This document shows, piece by piece, positions 7,765 through 15,838 of a stretch of 64,000 bases of DNA. A program made the translations under genes and the position numbers. The DNA comes from Anaerolineae bacterium (lineage in GTDB: Bacteria > Chloroflexota > Anaerolineae > 4572-78 > J111). The notes under the pieces were generated by a model. That model had not been told where the DNA came from and made no database searches. It saw only the letters and a program-made list of their open reading frames with translations. How positions within the stretch are numbered: the stretch's first letter is position 1; each line of letters begins with the position of its first letter. Location of the stretch: contig JAKLJP010000005.1 in assembly GCA_023151115.1 (NCBI GenBank), positions 211,278 to 275,277 on the forward strand, in the 5' to 3' direction.

Positions 7765-9231
7765 ATGACTAATTCTACCCATTCAATGCTTAGTGTAGGC
7801 ATTGACGTGGGCACTACCACAACCCAATTGATTTTTTCCCGGCTGATTTTGGGCGGCGGCGTGGCCAGCAGCAGCCAATCGCCCTTGAGCCGGATGCGGG
7901 CGGCGGGCATTGTTGACAAAGAGGTGGTCTATCGCAGCGGGATACATTTCACCCCGCTGACAGGCCCCGACGAAATTGACGCCGTTGCCTTAGAGCAAAT
8001 CCTGCGCCGGGAGTACCAGCAGGCCGGGATTCTGCCCAATCAGGTCGAAACCGGCGCGGTCATCGTGACCGGCGAAACGGCCAAAAAGCGCAACGCCGAC
8101 GCCATTCTGGAGGCCATCTCAGCCCTGGCCGGCGATTTTGTGGTCACGGTGGCCGGGCCGCACCTGGAGTCGATGATTTCGGGGCGGGGGGCGGGGGCGG
8201 CTACCTACTCGCGGGAGCATTTCTGCACCGTGACCAATGTGGACATCGGCGGCGGCTCGGCCAACAGCGCCATTTTCCGCCAGGGCGAGATGATTGCCGC
8301 GGCGGCCATGAATTACGGCGGGCGGATTCTACAGGTTGACCCGGCCAGCGGCCAGATTCGCCACATCGCCGACCCGGCGCGGGCAATTATTGACTATTTG
8401 GGGCTGCCCTTCCAAATCGGCGGCCAGCCGACCCTGGCCCAACTGCGCCGGTTCACCGACTGCATGGCCGATTTGACGGTCCATTTAATTGAAGGGACAA
8501 GCCATCCGCTGGGCGATAAGCTGCTGCTGACCGCGCCCTCGCCGGTTTCGGGCAAGGGTACGATTTTATTTTTCTCCGGCGGCATCGGGCATTATTTTTA
8601 CGAACCGCTGGCGATTAATTCCGTCGCCGATGCTTGCGTTCACGGCGATGTCGGGCCGCTGCTGGCCGAGTCTATCCGGCTGCACCCCGCCATTCAAAGC
8701 TACACCATTCGCCGCCCGCCGGAAACGATGCGGGCGACGGTCATGGGGGCCAGTTCGCAAACCGTCACCCTGAGCGGCAGCACCATCTGGGCCGAGGCCG
8801 AGATTCTGCCCATCCGCAATGTGCCGGTAGTGCGCGCCCAGTGGCCGGCCACCCCGCCGACGCGCCAGCAGGTGGCTCAGGCGGTGCAGCAAGCGGTCAC
8901 TCGCTGGGATGTCAACCCGGCGGAGAGCCAATTCGCCCTGGCCCTGGAGTTAACCTGGAAGCTGGATTTCGACTCGCTCTCGGAATTGGCCGCAGGGCTG
9001 GCCGATTTCGCTTTAGCGCATCTGCCGCTCCACCAACCCTTTATCATCATCATCGAGCACGACTACGCCCGCGCCTTGGGCCAATCGGTCAAAGCGATGA
9101 TTCCCCGCCATCCGCTGCTGGTGGTGGATCAGGTCGGTTTGCAGGAAGGCGATTACATTGACATAGGCCGCCCCATGCTCGATGGACGGGTGGTGCCGTT
9201 GAGCGTGAAGACGCTGATTTTTTACCATTGA
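7765..9231 (+). CDS. eutA: Ethanolamine ammonia-lyase reactivating factor
   Basis: EutA re-activates ethanolamine ammonia-lyase by exchanging damaged cobalamin in an ATP-dependent way. 488 residues with an actin/Hsp70-like ATPase fold: phosphate-binding loop [15 protein letters not shown] near the N-terminus, [14 protein letters not shown], and [14 protein letters not shown] as the second phosphate loop, all characteristic of EutA. An alternative start at the ATG seven codons downstream is possible because the upstream sequence is part of the palindromic repeat and shows no clear ribosome site. Separated from its partner eutB by an inserted GxxExxY gene. Confidence 0.95.
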   Translation: MTNSTHSMLSVGIDVGTTTTQLIFSRLILGGGVASSSQSPLSRMRAAGIVDKEVVYRSGIHFTPLTGPDEIDAVALEQILRREYQQAGILPNQVETGAVIVTGETAKKRNADAILEAISALAGDFVVTVAGPHLESMISGRGAGAATYSREHFCTVTNVDIGGGSANSAIFRQGEMIAAAAMNYGGRILQVDPASGQIRHIADPARAIIDYLGLPFQIGGQPTLAQLRRFTDCMADLTVHLIEGTSHPLGDKLLLTAPSPVSGKGTILFFSGGIGHYFYEPLAINSVADACVHGDVGPLLAESIRLHPAIQSYTIRRPPETMRATVMGASSQTVTLSGSTIWAEAEILPIRNVPVVRAQWPATPPTRQQVAQAVQQAVTRWDVNPAESQFALALELTWKLDFDSLSELAAGLADFALAHLPLHQPFIIIIEHDYARALGQSVKAMIPRHPLLVVDQVGLQEGDYIDIGRPMLDGRVVPLSVKTLIFYH

Positions 9232-9244
9232 TGAGGCTTGTACG

Positions 9245-9287
9245 TTACACAGAGGACACAGAGAAGGCACAGAGATACACAGAGACT
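9245..9287. repeat. CACAGAG repeat arm upstream of the GxxExxY gene
   Basis: ACACAGAGGACACAGAGAAGG-type words; the reverse complement CTCTGTGAATTCTCTGTGAGG type lies at 9702-9747 beyond the gene, so the pair encloses it. Confidence 0.6.
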
Positions 9288-9305
9288 TTTTCTAAGCGAT
9301 TGGAG

Positions 9306-9689
9306 ATGTTGACCCAAGCTGAGTTGAATCGTTTGACTGAGAAAATTATCGGCGCGGCTATTGAAGTCCACCGGAATTTAGGGCCTGGTCTACTGGAGTC
9401 AGCTTATGAAATCTGTTTGGTTTATGAACTGGAACGGTTGGGCTTGAAGGTTGAGCGCCAAAAGGCTTTGCCATTGGTCTATAAAGAAATACATTTGGAC
9501 CAGGGCTATCGCCTCGATTTGCTGGTTGAGCAAGCGGTGATCGTGGGGTTGAAGGTAGTTGACCAAATTAGCCCTGTCCACGAAGCCCAAATATTATCTT
9601 ATCTCAAGTTCTCTGGCTGCAAGATTGGTCTTTTGATTAACTTCAATGTCAAATTGCTCAAAGATGGCATCCGGCGTTTCATTCTGTGA
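9306..9689 (+). CDS. GxxExxY protein
   Basis: 127 residues from the ATG at 9306 ([20 protein letters not shown]). A longer in-frame reading from a TTG at 9228 would translate the CACAGAG repeat and is unlikely. The family signature [10 protein letters not shown] is present, followed by a PD-(D/E)xK-nuclease-like pattern ([15 protein letters not shown]). The lysine-containing final beta strand reads GLKVV where most members have ELKAV, so the usual Glu of the motif is Gly here and the protein may be inactive. The function of the family is not established. It is enclosed by inverted CACAGAG arms between eutA and eutB and has no metabolic link to them; it looks like an insertion. Confidence 0.85.
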   Translation: MLTQAELNRLTEKIIGAAIEVHRNLGPGLLESAYEICLVYELERLGLKVERQKALPLVYKEIHLDQGYRLDLLVEQAVIVGLKVVDQISPVHEAQILSYLKFSGCKIGLLINFNVKLLKDGIRRFIL

Positions 9690-9701
9690 GATTGACTCTT
9701 C

Positions 9702-9747
9702 AGTCTCTCTGCGCCTCTCTGTGAATTCTCTGTGAGGCTCTGTGTAA
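9702..9747. repeat. CTCTGTG repeat arm downstream of the GxxExxY gene
   Basis: Inverted partner of 9245-9287. Confidence 0.6.
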
Positions 9748-9818
9748 CAAACTTTCTTTTGCTCTTTCATGGGTTATGTCTTAAAATCAACTGACTCTCC
9801 TCTCGAAAGGGGACAACG

Positions 9819-11186
9819 ATGCTCCTCCGCACCAAACTATTCGGCAAAACCTACGAATTTCGGGACATCCGCGAGCTGATGGGCAAGGCCAACGAGCCTA
9901 AATCGGGCGATGAGTTGGCCGGCGTGGCCGCCGAGTCGGTGGCCGAGCGGGCTGCGGCCAAATATGTGCTGGCCGAAGTGACCCTGGAAACGCTGCGCCA
10001 GAACCCCGCCGTGCCCTACGACCAGGACGAGGTGACGCGGGTGATTGACGACGCGGTGAACGAAACGATTTACCAGGAAATCAAAGGCTGGACCGTCGGC
10101 GAGTTCCGCGAGTGGATTCTGGCCGATACCACCACCGCCACCGACATCCGCCGCATCAGCAACGCCCTTACCGGCGAGATGGTTTCCGCTGTGACCAAGC
10201 TGATGTCCAACCTGGATTTGATTTACGGGGCCAGCAAAATCCGGGTCGGCTCCCACTGCCGTAACACCACCGGCCAGCCCGGCACCCTGGCGAGTCGCAA
10301 CCAGCCCAACCACCCCACCGACAGCCCCGAAGGCATCCGCGCCGAAATCTACGAGGGCCTGTCCTACGGCTCCGGCGACAGCGTCATCGGCATCAACCCG
10401 GTGGATGACAGCGTCGGCAGCGTGATGCGCCTGCTCGATATGACTTACGACGTCATCCAAACCTGGCAAATTCCCACCCAAAACTGCTTATTAGCCCACG
10501 TGACCACCCAGATGCAGGCCATGAAGCAGGGTTCGCCAGTGGGTCTGGTCTTTCAAAGCCTGGCCGGCTCGGAAAAGGGCAACGCCAGCTTCGGCGTGGA
10601 CGTCGGCCTGATGGACGAAGCCTACGAGATGGCCCAGAAATACTGCTGGCCCGAAGGCCCCAACTACATGTATTTTGAAACCGGCCAGGGGTCGGCCCTC
10701 TCCGCCGACGCCCACAACGGCTGGGACCAACTGACTCTGGAGGCCCGCATCTACAGCCTGGCCAAACGCTGGCAGCCGTATCAGGTCAACACGGTGGTCG
10801 GTTTTATCGGGCCGGAATATCTGTACGACGCGGTCCAGATCACCCGCGCCGGACTGGAAGACCACTTTATGGGCAAGCTGACCGGCATCCCCATGGGCTG
10901 CGACGCCTGCTACACCAATCACGCCCGCGCTACCCAGAACGACATTGAAAACCTGGCCGTGCTGCTCAGCGCCGCCGGCTGCAACTATTTTATGGGCGTG
11001 CCCATGGGCGACGACGTCATGCTGGCCTACCAATGCACCAGCTACCACGACGCCCCTTCGCTGCGGCAGACGCTCGGCCTGCGCCCGCTGCCGGAGTTCG
11101 AGTGCTGGTTGGAAGAGTTGGGCCTGATGCGCAATGGCCGCTTGACGGAGAAGGCGGGGGACCCGTCGTTTTTCTTGAGACGATGA
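9819..11186 (+). CDS. eutB: Ethanolamine ammonia-lyase large subunit
   Basis: Catalytic large subunit of the adenosylcobalamin-dependent lyase that converts ethanolamine to acetaldehyde and ammonia in the microcompartment lumen. 455 residues, the usual family length. Characteristic stretches include MVSAVTKLMSNLDLI, GINPVDDSV, FETGQGSALSADAHNG and MGCDACYTNHARATQND, which belong to the TIM-barrel substrate and cofactor site. Preceded by a GAAAGGGGAC ribosome site. The small subunit gene eutC is not adjacent; about 2.9 kb of restriction-modification genes separate them. Confidence 0.97.
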   Translation: MLLRTKLFGKTYEFRDIRELMGKANEPKSGDELAGVAAESVAERAAAKYVLAEVTLETLRQNPAVPYDQDEVTRVIDDAVNETIYQEIKGWTVGEFREWILADTTTATDIRRISNALTGEMVSAVTKLMSNLDLIYGASKIRVGSHCRNTTGQPGTLASRNQPNHPTDSPEGIRAEIYEGLSYGSGDSVIGINPVDDSVGSVMRLLDMTYDVIQTWQIPTQNCLLAHVTTQMQAMKQGSPVGLVFQSLAGSEKGNASFGVDVGLMDEAYEMAQKYCWPEGPNYMYFETGQGSALSADAHNGWDQLTLEARIYSLAKRWQPYQVNTVVGFIGPEYLYDAVQITRAGLEDHFMGKLTGIPMGCDACYTNHARATQNDIENLAVLLSAAGCNYFMGVPMGDDVMLAYQCTSYHDAPSLRQTLGLRPLPEFECWLEELGLMRNGRLTEKAGDPSFFLRR

Positions 11187-11354
11187 GAAGGAAATGCGGT
11201 TTCCCGATAATAAATTATGCGGGAGGCCTGATATTCCAATATCAAGGTTTCCTCCTGCTTCAAAGTTAGCCGGATGCTGGTTTTGTTATTCAGTTTCTAC
11301 AACATATAGTAGGGTATAAATAACACATACTGAATACAGTGTTACTTTTGATGT

Positions 11355-11382
11355 TTGACTTCCTTGCGAGGTTGGTTATACT
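11355..11382 (+). promoter_or_regulatory. Promoter of the restriction-modification pair
   Basis: TTGACT (11355-11360), 16-bp spacer, TATACT (11377-11382), 40 bp before the methyltransferase ATG. The flanking ACTTCCTTGCGAGG and TTGCGAGGAAGT form a short inverted pair around it, a possible control site. Confidence 0.55.
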
Positions 11383-11422
11383 ACGGGTAGAGAAAAAATG
11401 TTCGATTGCGAGGAAGTAAAAA

Positions 11423-12301
11423 ATGGAATACATTAACCAAATTATTCAGGGTGATTGCGAAGAAGTTTTGAAACAATTCCCTGATGATTCGATTGATTTA
11501 ATTTTTACCTCCCCCCCTTACGCCGACCAAAGAAAAAGCACCTACGGCGGCATCAAACCTGATGATTATGTTGACTGGTTTTTGCCAAAAGCAGAACAGT
11601 TTTTACGTGTCCTCAAACCCACCGGAACATTTATTCTCAACATAAAAGAAAGAGTTGTTAATGGTGAACGTCACACTTATGTAATTGAATTAATCTTGAA
11701 AATGAGAAAGCAGGGGTGGTTGTGGACCGAAGAATTTATGTGGCACAAAAAAAATTCTTATCCCGGCAAATGGCCCAATCGATTTAGAGATTCCTGGGAG
11801 CGATTACTCCAATTCAACAAGCACAAAAAGTTCAATATGTATCAAGACGCCGTGATGGTTCCGGTTGGAGATTGGGCGCAAGACCGTTTAGCTAATCTTA
11901 GCGAAACTGACAAAATCAGAGATGAGTCCAGAGTTGGCAGTGGATTTGGAAAAAATATTTCTAACTGGCTTGGCCGGGATATGGTTTACCCCAATAATGT
12001 CATTCATATGGCAACCGAGTGTGGTAACAGAAATCATAGTGCGGCCTTTCCCGTAGAATTACCGAGTTGGTTTATTAAGCTCTTTACTCAAAGAGGAGAT
12101 ATTGTACTGGACCCGTTTATAGGTTCTGGTACTACAGCAGTTGCAGCGATAGAACTTGGGCGGAATTATGTTGGGATAGACATTAGTGACGAATATTATT
12201 ATTTATCCCATGAAAGAACATCGGGCATTCAAATGCAACTTTTAGAAATAAAATCAGAACGAGGAACATACAATCCCAATGGAACCGCTCAATCTGGATG
12301 A
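11423..12301 (+). CDS. Type II DNA methyltransferase (beta-class, N4-C or N6-A)
   Basis: 292 residues with the catalytic motif TSPPY near the N-terminus and the AdoMet motif DPFIGSGTTA near the C-terminus, the beta-class order. TSPPY is more common in N4-cytosine enzymes, so N4-cytosine methylation is the better guess. The central variable region (about 120-200) would be the target-recognition domain. It overlaps the start of the nuclease gene by 23 bp, so both are one unit. The A/T-rich composition contrasts with the GC-rich eut genes on each side. Own promoter at 11355-11382 and a GAGGAAG ribosome site. Confidence 0.92.
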   Translation: MEYINQIIQGDCEEVLKQFPDDSIDLIFTSPPYADQRKSTYGGIKPDDYVDWFLPKAEQFLRVLKPTGTFILNIKERVVNGERHTYVIELILKMRKQGWLWTEEFMWHKKNSYPGKWPNRFRDSWERLLQFNKHKKFNMYQDAVMVPVGDWAQDRLANLSETDKIRDESRVGSGFGKNISNWLGRDMVYPNNVIHMATECGNRNHSAAFPVELPSWFIKLFTQRGDIVLDPFIGSGTTAVAAIELGRNYVGIDISDEYYYLSHERTSGIQMQLLEIKSERGTYNPNGTAQSG

Positions 12302-13034
12302 TGTTCGGGAATACGTCAATGAGAATATTGTTGACTTTCACCAGCGTCGCATTAAATCGCTGGAAGACCTCAAGCTTGGAAAACTGCTTAAGAAAAACCC
12401 CTACTTATTCAAAGCCAAGAATATTGTTACCGCAGGCCAACTCATCGAAGGTTTGCTGGATGCCTTTTTGTCCTCATCCGAGGAAAAGCTGTTTGGCGAT
12501 TTCCTGGAAGGATTAGCGGTTTTTATTGCCGGTAAAACGTGTGGTGGACATAAATCAGCAGCTACCGGTGTAGACCTGGAATTTATCAATAACGGTATCC
12601 ATTACGTTGTATCCATAAAATCAGGAACAAATTGGGGAAATAGTTCCCAACAAACCAAACTGCAACAAGATTTACAAAAAGCTGCCGCAACAATCAAACA
12701 GGCTCGGTTTGGGACAAACGTTCAGGCCGTTTTAGGAATATGTTACGGAAAGACAAAGACCAGCTATTTGCGAGGTTATCTCAAAGTGGTTGGTCAAAAT
12801 TTTTGGTATCTCATCAGCGAAAACAAAGATTTGTATACCGACATCATTGAACCGATTGGCTATCGCGCAAAGCAGCATAATGACACCTTTGTCAATGAAA
12901 AAGCCAGAGTAACCAACAAATTCACGAAGAAATTCATTGATGCTTTTTGCGATGAAACCGGTGCAATTGATTGGGTAAAGTTGGTTGAGTGGAACAGTGG
13001 CAATTTTGATTTGGACAAGTTTATTTCCGGCTAA
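12279..13034 (+). CDS. PmeII-like type II restriction endonuclease
   Basis: 251 residues resembling the PmeII family: NPYLFKAKNI, LDAFLSSSEEKLFGDFLE, GVDLEF and VVSIKSGTNWGNSSQ. The last two give a PD-(D/E)xK core (Asp of GVDLEF and the S-K pair of SIKSG). It would cut unmodified DNA at the site protected by the overlapping methyltransferase gene product. Recognition site unknown from sequence. Low GC and position between eutB and eutC point to horizontal acquisition. Confidence 0.85.
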   Translation: MEPLNLDDVREYVNENIVDFHQRRIKSLEDLKLGKLLKKNPYLFKAKNIVTAGQLIEGLLDAFLSSSEEKLFGDFLEGLAVFIAGKTCGGHKSAATGVDLEFINNGIHYVVSIKSGTNWGNSSQQTKLQQDLQKAAATIKQARFGTNVQAVLGICYGKTKTSYLRGYLKVVGQNFWYLISENKDLYTDIIEPIGYRAKQHNDTFVNEKARVTNKFTKKFIDAFCDETGAIDWVKLVEWNSGNFDLDKFISG

Positions 13035-13242
13035 CAAATCAATGCACGCGAATTGCTATGCAGCGTTTAATAAGAATTGGGTGGGGCTGCAAAGTTGTTC
13101 TTGTTTTGAAAGTGGTTTTGCTGGCCCGCAATCGCGTGATTTCAAACGTTGGCTGAATTTTAGTGGAATCGTGGCTCTGATATTGTTGGAGTTTCTTCGT
13201 AAGCCAGATCTAATGCGAAAATGGATAAGGATAAGCTGAAAT

Positions 13243-13881
13243 ATGAGTGAATTCTGGGAGGATGCCTTCCAGGAAAAGAATTTGATGTGGGGGGAAGAAC
13301 CAACCCCCTTAGCCATCGAGGCCGCTGAGATTTTTAAGCAACTAGGCTTTAGGAAGATATTGATTCCCGGATTTGGTTACGGAAGGAATGCGAGGCCGTT
13401 CTATGAGCAGGAATTTGAAGTCACCGGGATTGAAATCTCTGGCACAGCCATCAAACTGGCCCAAAAACTGTTGGGCCCAGAAATCCGAGTTTTCCAGGGA
13501 TCTGTTGATGATATGCCATTTGACCAAGATGCCTATGACGGAATTTTTTGTCACGCCTTGATCCACCTCCTGGATGCAGGCCAAAGAAAGAAACTGATCC
13601 TGGACTGTTACCGTCAACTCCGGCCCGGCGGTATGATGTTCTTCACCGCCATAACGAAGGACGCAAGTACATATGGAGTTGGTGAGAAATTAGGTACGGA
13701 TCGTTATAGGACAAAGGATGGGGTAAACCTCTACTTTTACGACAAAGACTCTATCAAGGAAGAATTTGGCGGGTTTGGCTTGTTTGAGGCGACAAAAATT
13801 GACGAGGCTGGTAACGGAAAACCAGCCACAAGGTTTTGGAAGGTTGTCTGTAAAAAAACGGAGGCTCATGTACAGAACTAG
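13243..13881 (+). CDS. Class I SAM-dependent methyltransferase
   Basis: 212 residues. Motif I is ILIPGFGYGRNA, acidic residue at the end of beta-2 in VTGIEIS, then DDMPFDQDAYDGIFC (motif II/post-II) and LRPGGMMFFT. Similar to small-molecule methyltransferases of the UbiE/TehB type; no DNA-methyltransferase catalytic motif is present, so it is probably not part of the restriction system. The 208 bp before it (13035-13242) contain no gene that I can support. Its substrate is unknown. It is the last gene of the insert between eutB and eutC. Confidence 0.8.
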   Translation: MSEFWEDAFQEKNLMWGEEPTPLAIEAAEIFKQLGFRKILIPGFGYGRNARPFYEQEFEVTGIEISGTAIKLAQKLLGPEIRVFQGSVDDMPFDQDAYDGIFCHALIHLLDAGQRKKLILDCYRQLRPGGMMFFTAITKDASTYGVGEKLGTDRYRTKDGVNLYFYDKDSIKEEFGGFGLFEATKIDEAGNGKPATRFWKVVCKKTEAHVQN

Positions 13882-13900
13882 TGCAGCCACTTGCCTTGCC

Positions 13901-14000
13901 GCCCGGCGATTAATCGCCGGGCTATAGAACAGCACCCCATCAATGGGGCTTAGCCGGATTTATCCGGCGCTGTTTCGTAGCCCGGAAATTCATTTCCGGG
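13901..14000. repeat. Cluster of four GC-rich palindromes (REP-like)
   Basis: Perfect or near-perfect palindromes in a row: GCCCGGCGAT/ATCGCCGGGC (13901-13922), CCCCAT/ATGGGG (13935-13948), GCCGGA/TCCGGC (13953-13968), CCCGGAAAT/ATTTCCGGG type (13981-14000). Each stem has an A/T-rich loop. This resembles REP/BIME clusters. No REP-associated tyrosine transposase is in the window. Confidence 0.7.
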
Positions 14001-14110
14001 TGATGACCGGATAGGATTGCGCTTGTTCTTAACATGAGCTAAAGAAATTTGGCTGCAAGAAAAGTTACAGGAACAAGAAATGGATCGAGCAGCTTGAAAG
14101 GATCATCCTG

Positions 14111-15001
14111 ATGCAAGAAACCGAAATTCAAGCCATTGTTCAGGCCGTGCTGGCTGAAATCAACAAGCGGCAGGGGGCCAGCCAACTGGCCACCCTGGTG
14201 GGTGGGGCCAGAGAAAATGGGCTGGTGATTGACCTGCCCGACCCCACCGACGAAGCCGCCCGCCGCGCGCCCGGCGTGGTCAACCCCATTGACCCGGAAG
14301 GGCTGCGGGCGCTGATGGCCGCCACCCCCACCCGCATCGGCGTGGGGCGGGCCGGGCCAAGGCCGCGCACCAAAGCGCTGCTGCTCTTTCAGGCCGACCA
14401 CGGCGTAACCCAGGATGCGCTGTTCCACGAAGTCAACCCCAAGCTGCTGGAAGAGCAGGGCTTGTTTGTGGTCGAAAGCCAGGTCAAAGACCGGCAGGAA
14501 TATCTGAAACGGCCCGACTTGGGCCGCAAGCTGACCGAGGAGTCGAAACGCATCCTGGCCGAGCGCTGTGTCAAAAAGCCGGATGTACAAATTTTTGTCG
14601 GCGACGGCTTGAGCGGTGCGGCCATCGAGCACAATTTGGCCAAAGTGATGCCGGTGCTGAAACAGGGTTTACAAGCGGCCGGGTTGTCTATCGGCACGCC
14701 CTTTTTCGTCAAAAATGCGCGGGTCGGCCTGCTCAATGATGTCAACAGCATTGTAGATGCCCAGGTCTGCATCCTGCTCATCGGCGAGCGGCCTGGTCTG
14801 GCCCGCGCCGAAAGCATGAGCATTTATATGGGTTTCCGCCCTAAACCCGACTCGTCCGACGCCAACCGCGACGTGGTCTGCAACATCTACGAGGGCGGCC
14901 TCAACCCCCTGGAAGCCGGCGCGCTGGCCGTGCAGATGATTCAAAAAATGATTAAATATCAGACCAGCGGGGTGGATTTAAAATTAGTAGATAAAACGTG
15001 A
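14111..15001 (+). CDS. eutC: Ethanolamine ammonia-lyase small subunit
   Basis: Small subunit completing the cobalamin-binding lyase. 296 residues. The first about 18 residues (TEIQAIVQAVLAEINKR) form a short amphipathic helix like the known EutC targeting peptide and closely resemble the C-terminal helix of the EutE in this locus. Then come the typical LRALMAATPTRIGVGRAGPRP, ADHG, VGDGLSGAAIE, IGERPGL and CNIYEGGLNPLEAG. The stop codon lies inside the left arm of the palindrome that separates it from eutL. Starts with ATG after a weak GGATCATCCT ribosome site. Confidence 0.97.
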   Translation: MQETEIQAIVQAVLAEINKRQGASQLATLVGGARENGLVIDLPDPTDEAARRAPGVVNPIDPEGLRALMAATPTRIGVGRAGPRPRTKALLLFQADHGVTQDALFHEVNPKLLEEQGLFVVESQVKDRQEYLKRPDLGRKLTEESKRILAERCVKKPDVQIFVGDGLSGAAIEHNLAKVMPVLKQGLQAAGLSIGTPFFVKNARVGLLNDVNSIVDAQVCILLIGERPGLARAESMSIYMGFRPKPDSSDANRDVVCNIYEGGLNPLEAGALAVQMIQKMIKYQTSGVDLKLVDKT

Positions 15002-15055
15002 TGCGTGATACGTGATGCGTGAAACGTGATCTCACGCATCACGTATCACGCATCA
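14999..15055. repeat. Perfect 24-bp hairpin of TGATGCG/TGATACG words
   Basis: Left arm 14999-15022, loop of 9 nt, right arm 15032-15055; the arms are perfectly complementary over 24 bp. The eutC stop codon is the first three bases of the left arm. Further copies of the word follow to 15063. The same word family recurs at 19410-19460 and 42829-42880. Confidence 0.8.
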
Positions 15056-15079
15056 CGCATCATTGAGGAGGAACACACT

Positions 15080-15751
15080 ATGGCAATTCTCGATCCCATC
15101 AAAGCCGACGTTCTGGCTGTGCGGCTCATCCCCAACCTGGACCGCGGCTTTGCCGAGCAGTTGAAGTCGCAATATCCTGATTTGAATCCAGGCCATCGCA
15201 GCCTGGGCCTAATTACGGCCAGCATTGACGATGCCCTCTACGCCTCGATTGACGAAGCGACCAAAATGGCCGACGTCGAGGTGGTTTATGCCCGCTCCTT
15301 CTATGCCGGCTCGGCCCATGCTTCCGGCCCGCTGTCGGGCGAAATCATCGCCATGCTCTCCGGGCCGGACCCGGCCGAGGTGCGCGCCGGGCTGAACGCG
15401 GCTACCAGTTACCTGGAAAATGAAGCCTGGTTCTACTCGGCCAATGACGATAACTCGCTGGCCTTCTTTGCCCATACTATTTCCAGCACCGGCTCTTATC
15501 TGTCCAAAGCGGCCAGTATTCCACGCGGCCAGCCGTTAGCTTATCTGATTGCGCCGCCGTTGGAAGCCACGTATGGCCTCGACGCTGCGCTCAAAGCCGC
15601 CGATGTCCAGATGCAGGTCTGGTACAACCCGCCTTCGGAAACCAACTTTTCCGGCGGTTTGCTGACCGGCACTCAGAGCGCCTGCCGCGCCGCCTGCGCC
15701 GCCTTCCGCGATGCGGTGCTGGAAGTGGCGCGAAGTCCATTGAAGTTCTAA
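15080..15751 (+). CDS. eutL: BMC trimeric shell protein EutL
   Basis: Tandem-BMC-fold trimer of the microcompartment shell with a gated central pore. 223 residues from the ATG at 15080, which follows GAGGAGGA. An upstream in-frame start would translate the palindromic repeat. The sequence has the EutL markers DVLAVRLIPNLD at the N-terminus, GLITASIDDALYASIDEATK, YARSFYAGSAHASGPLSGE and NPPSETNFSGGLLTG near the end. Forms one run with eutC and eutE. Confidence 0.95.
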   Translation: MAILDPIKADVLAVRLIPNLDRGFAEQLKSQYPDLNPGHRSLGLITASIDDALYASIDEATKMADVEVVYARSFYAGSAHASGPLSGEIIAMLSGPDPAEVRAGLNAATSYLENEAWFYSANDDNSLAFFAHTISSTGSYLSKAASIPRGQPLAYLIAPPLEATYGLDAALKAADVQMQVWYNPPSETNFSGGLLTGTQSACRAACAAFRDAVLEVARSPLKF

Positions 15752-15756
15752 AGAAC

Positions 15757-15830
15757 GACCGGAGACGGGAGACCGGGGACCGGGTTGGTGAGAGACCCCG
15801 GTCTCCGGTCATCGGTCTCCGGTCTCCCAG
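15757..15830. repeat. GGAGACCGG/CCGGTCTCC palindromic repeat
   Basis: GGAGACGGGAGACCGGGGACC words face GGTCTCCGGTCATCGGTCTCC words; a stable GC-rich hairpin directly before the eutE start codon, leaving no room for a strong ribosome site. Confidence 0.7.
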
Positions 15831-15838
15831 AAAAAACT

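Noticed and set aside
9228..9305. Longer N-terminus for the GxxExxY protein starting at a TTG overlapping the eutA stop
   Set aside because: It translates the CACAGAG repeat; family members begin near the ATG at 9306.
13035..13242. Possible gene remnant between the nuclease and the methyltransferase genes
   Set aside because: No frame with recognisable similarity, no ribosome site; left as unexplained sequence.
14999..15063. Tandem words considered as a CRISPR array
   Set aside because: Units are 7-9 nt without spacers and reverse into their complement; no cas genes are present.
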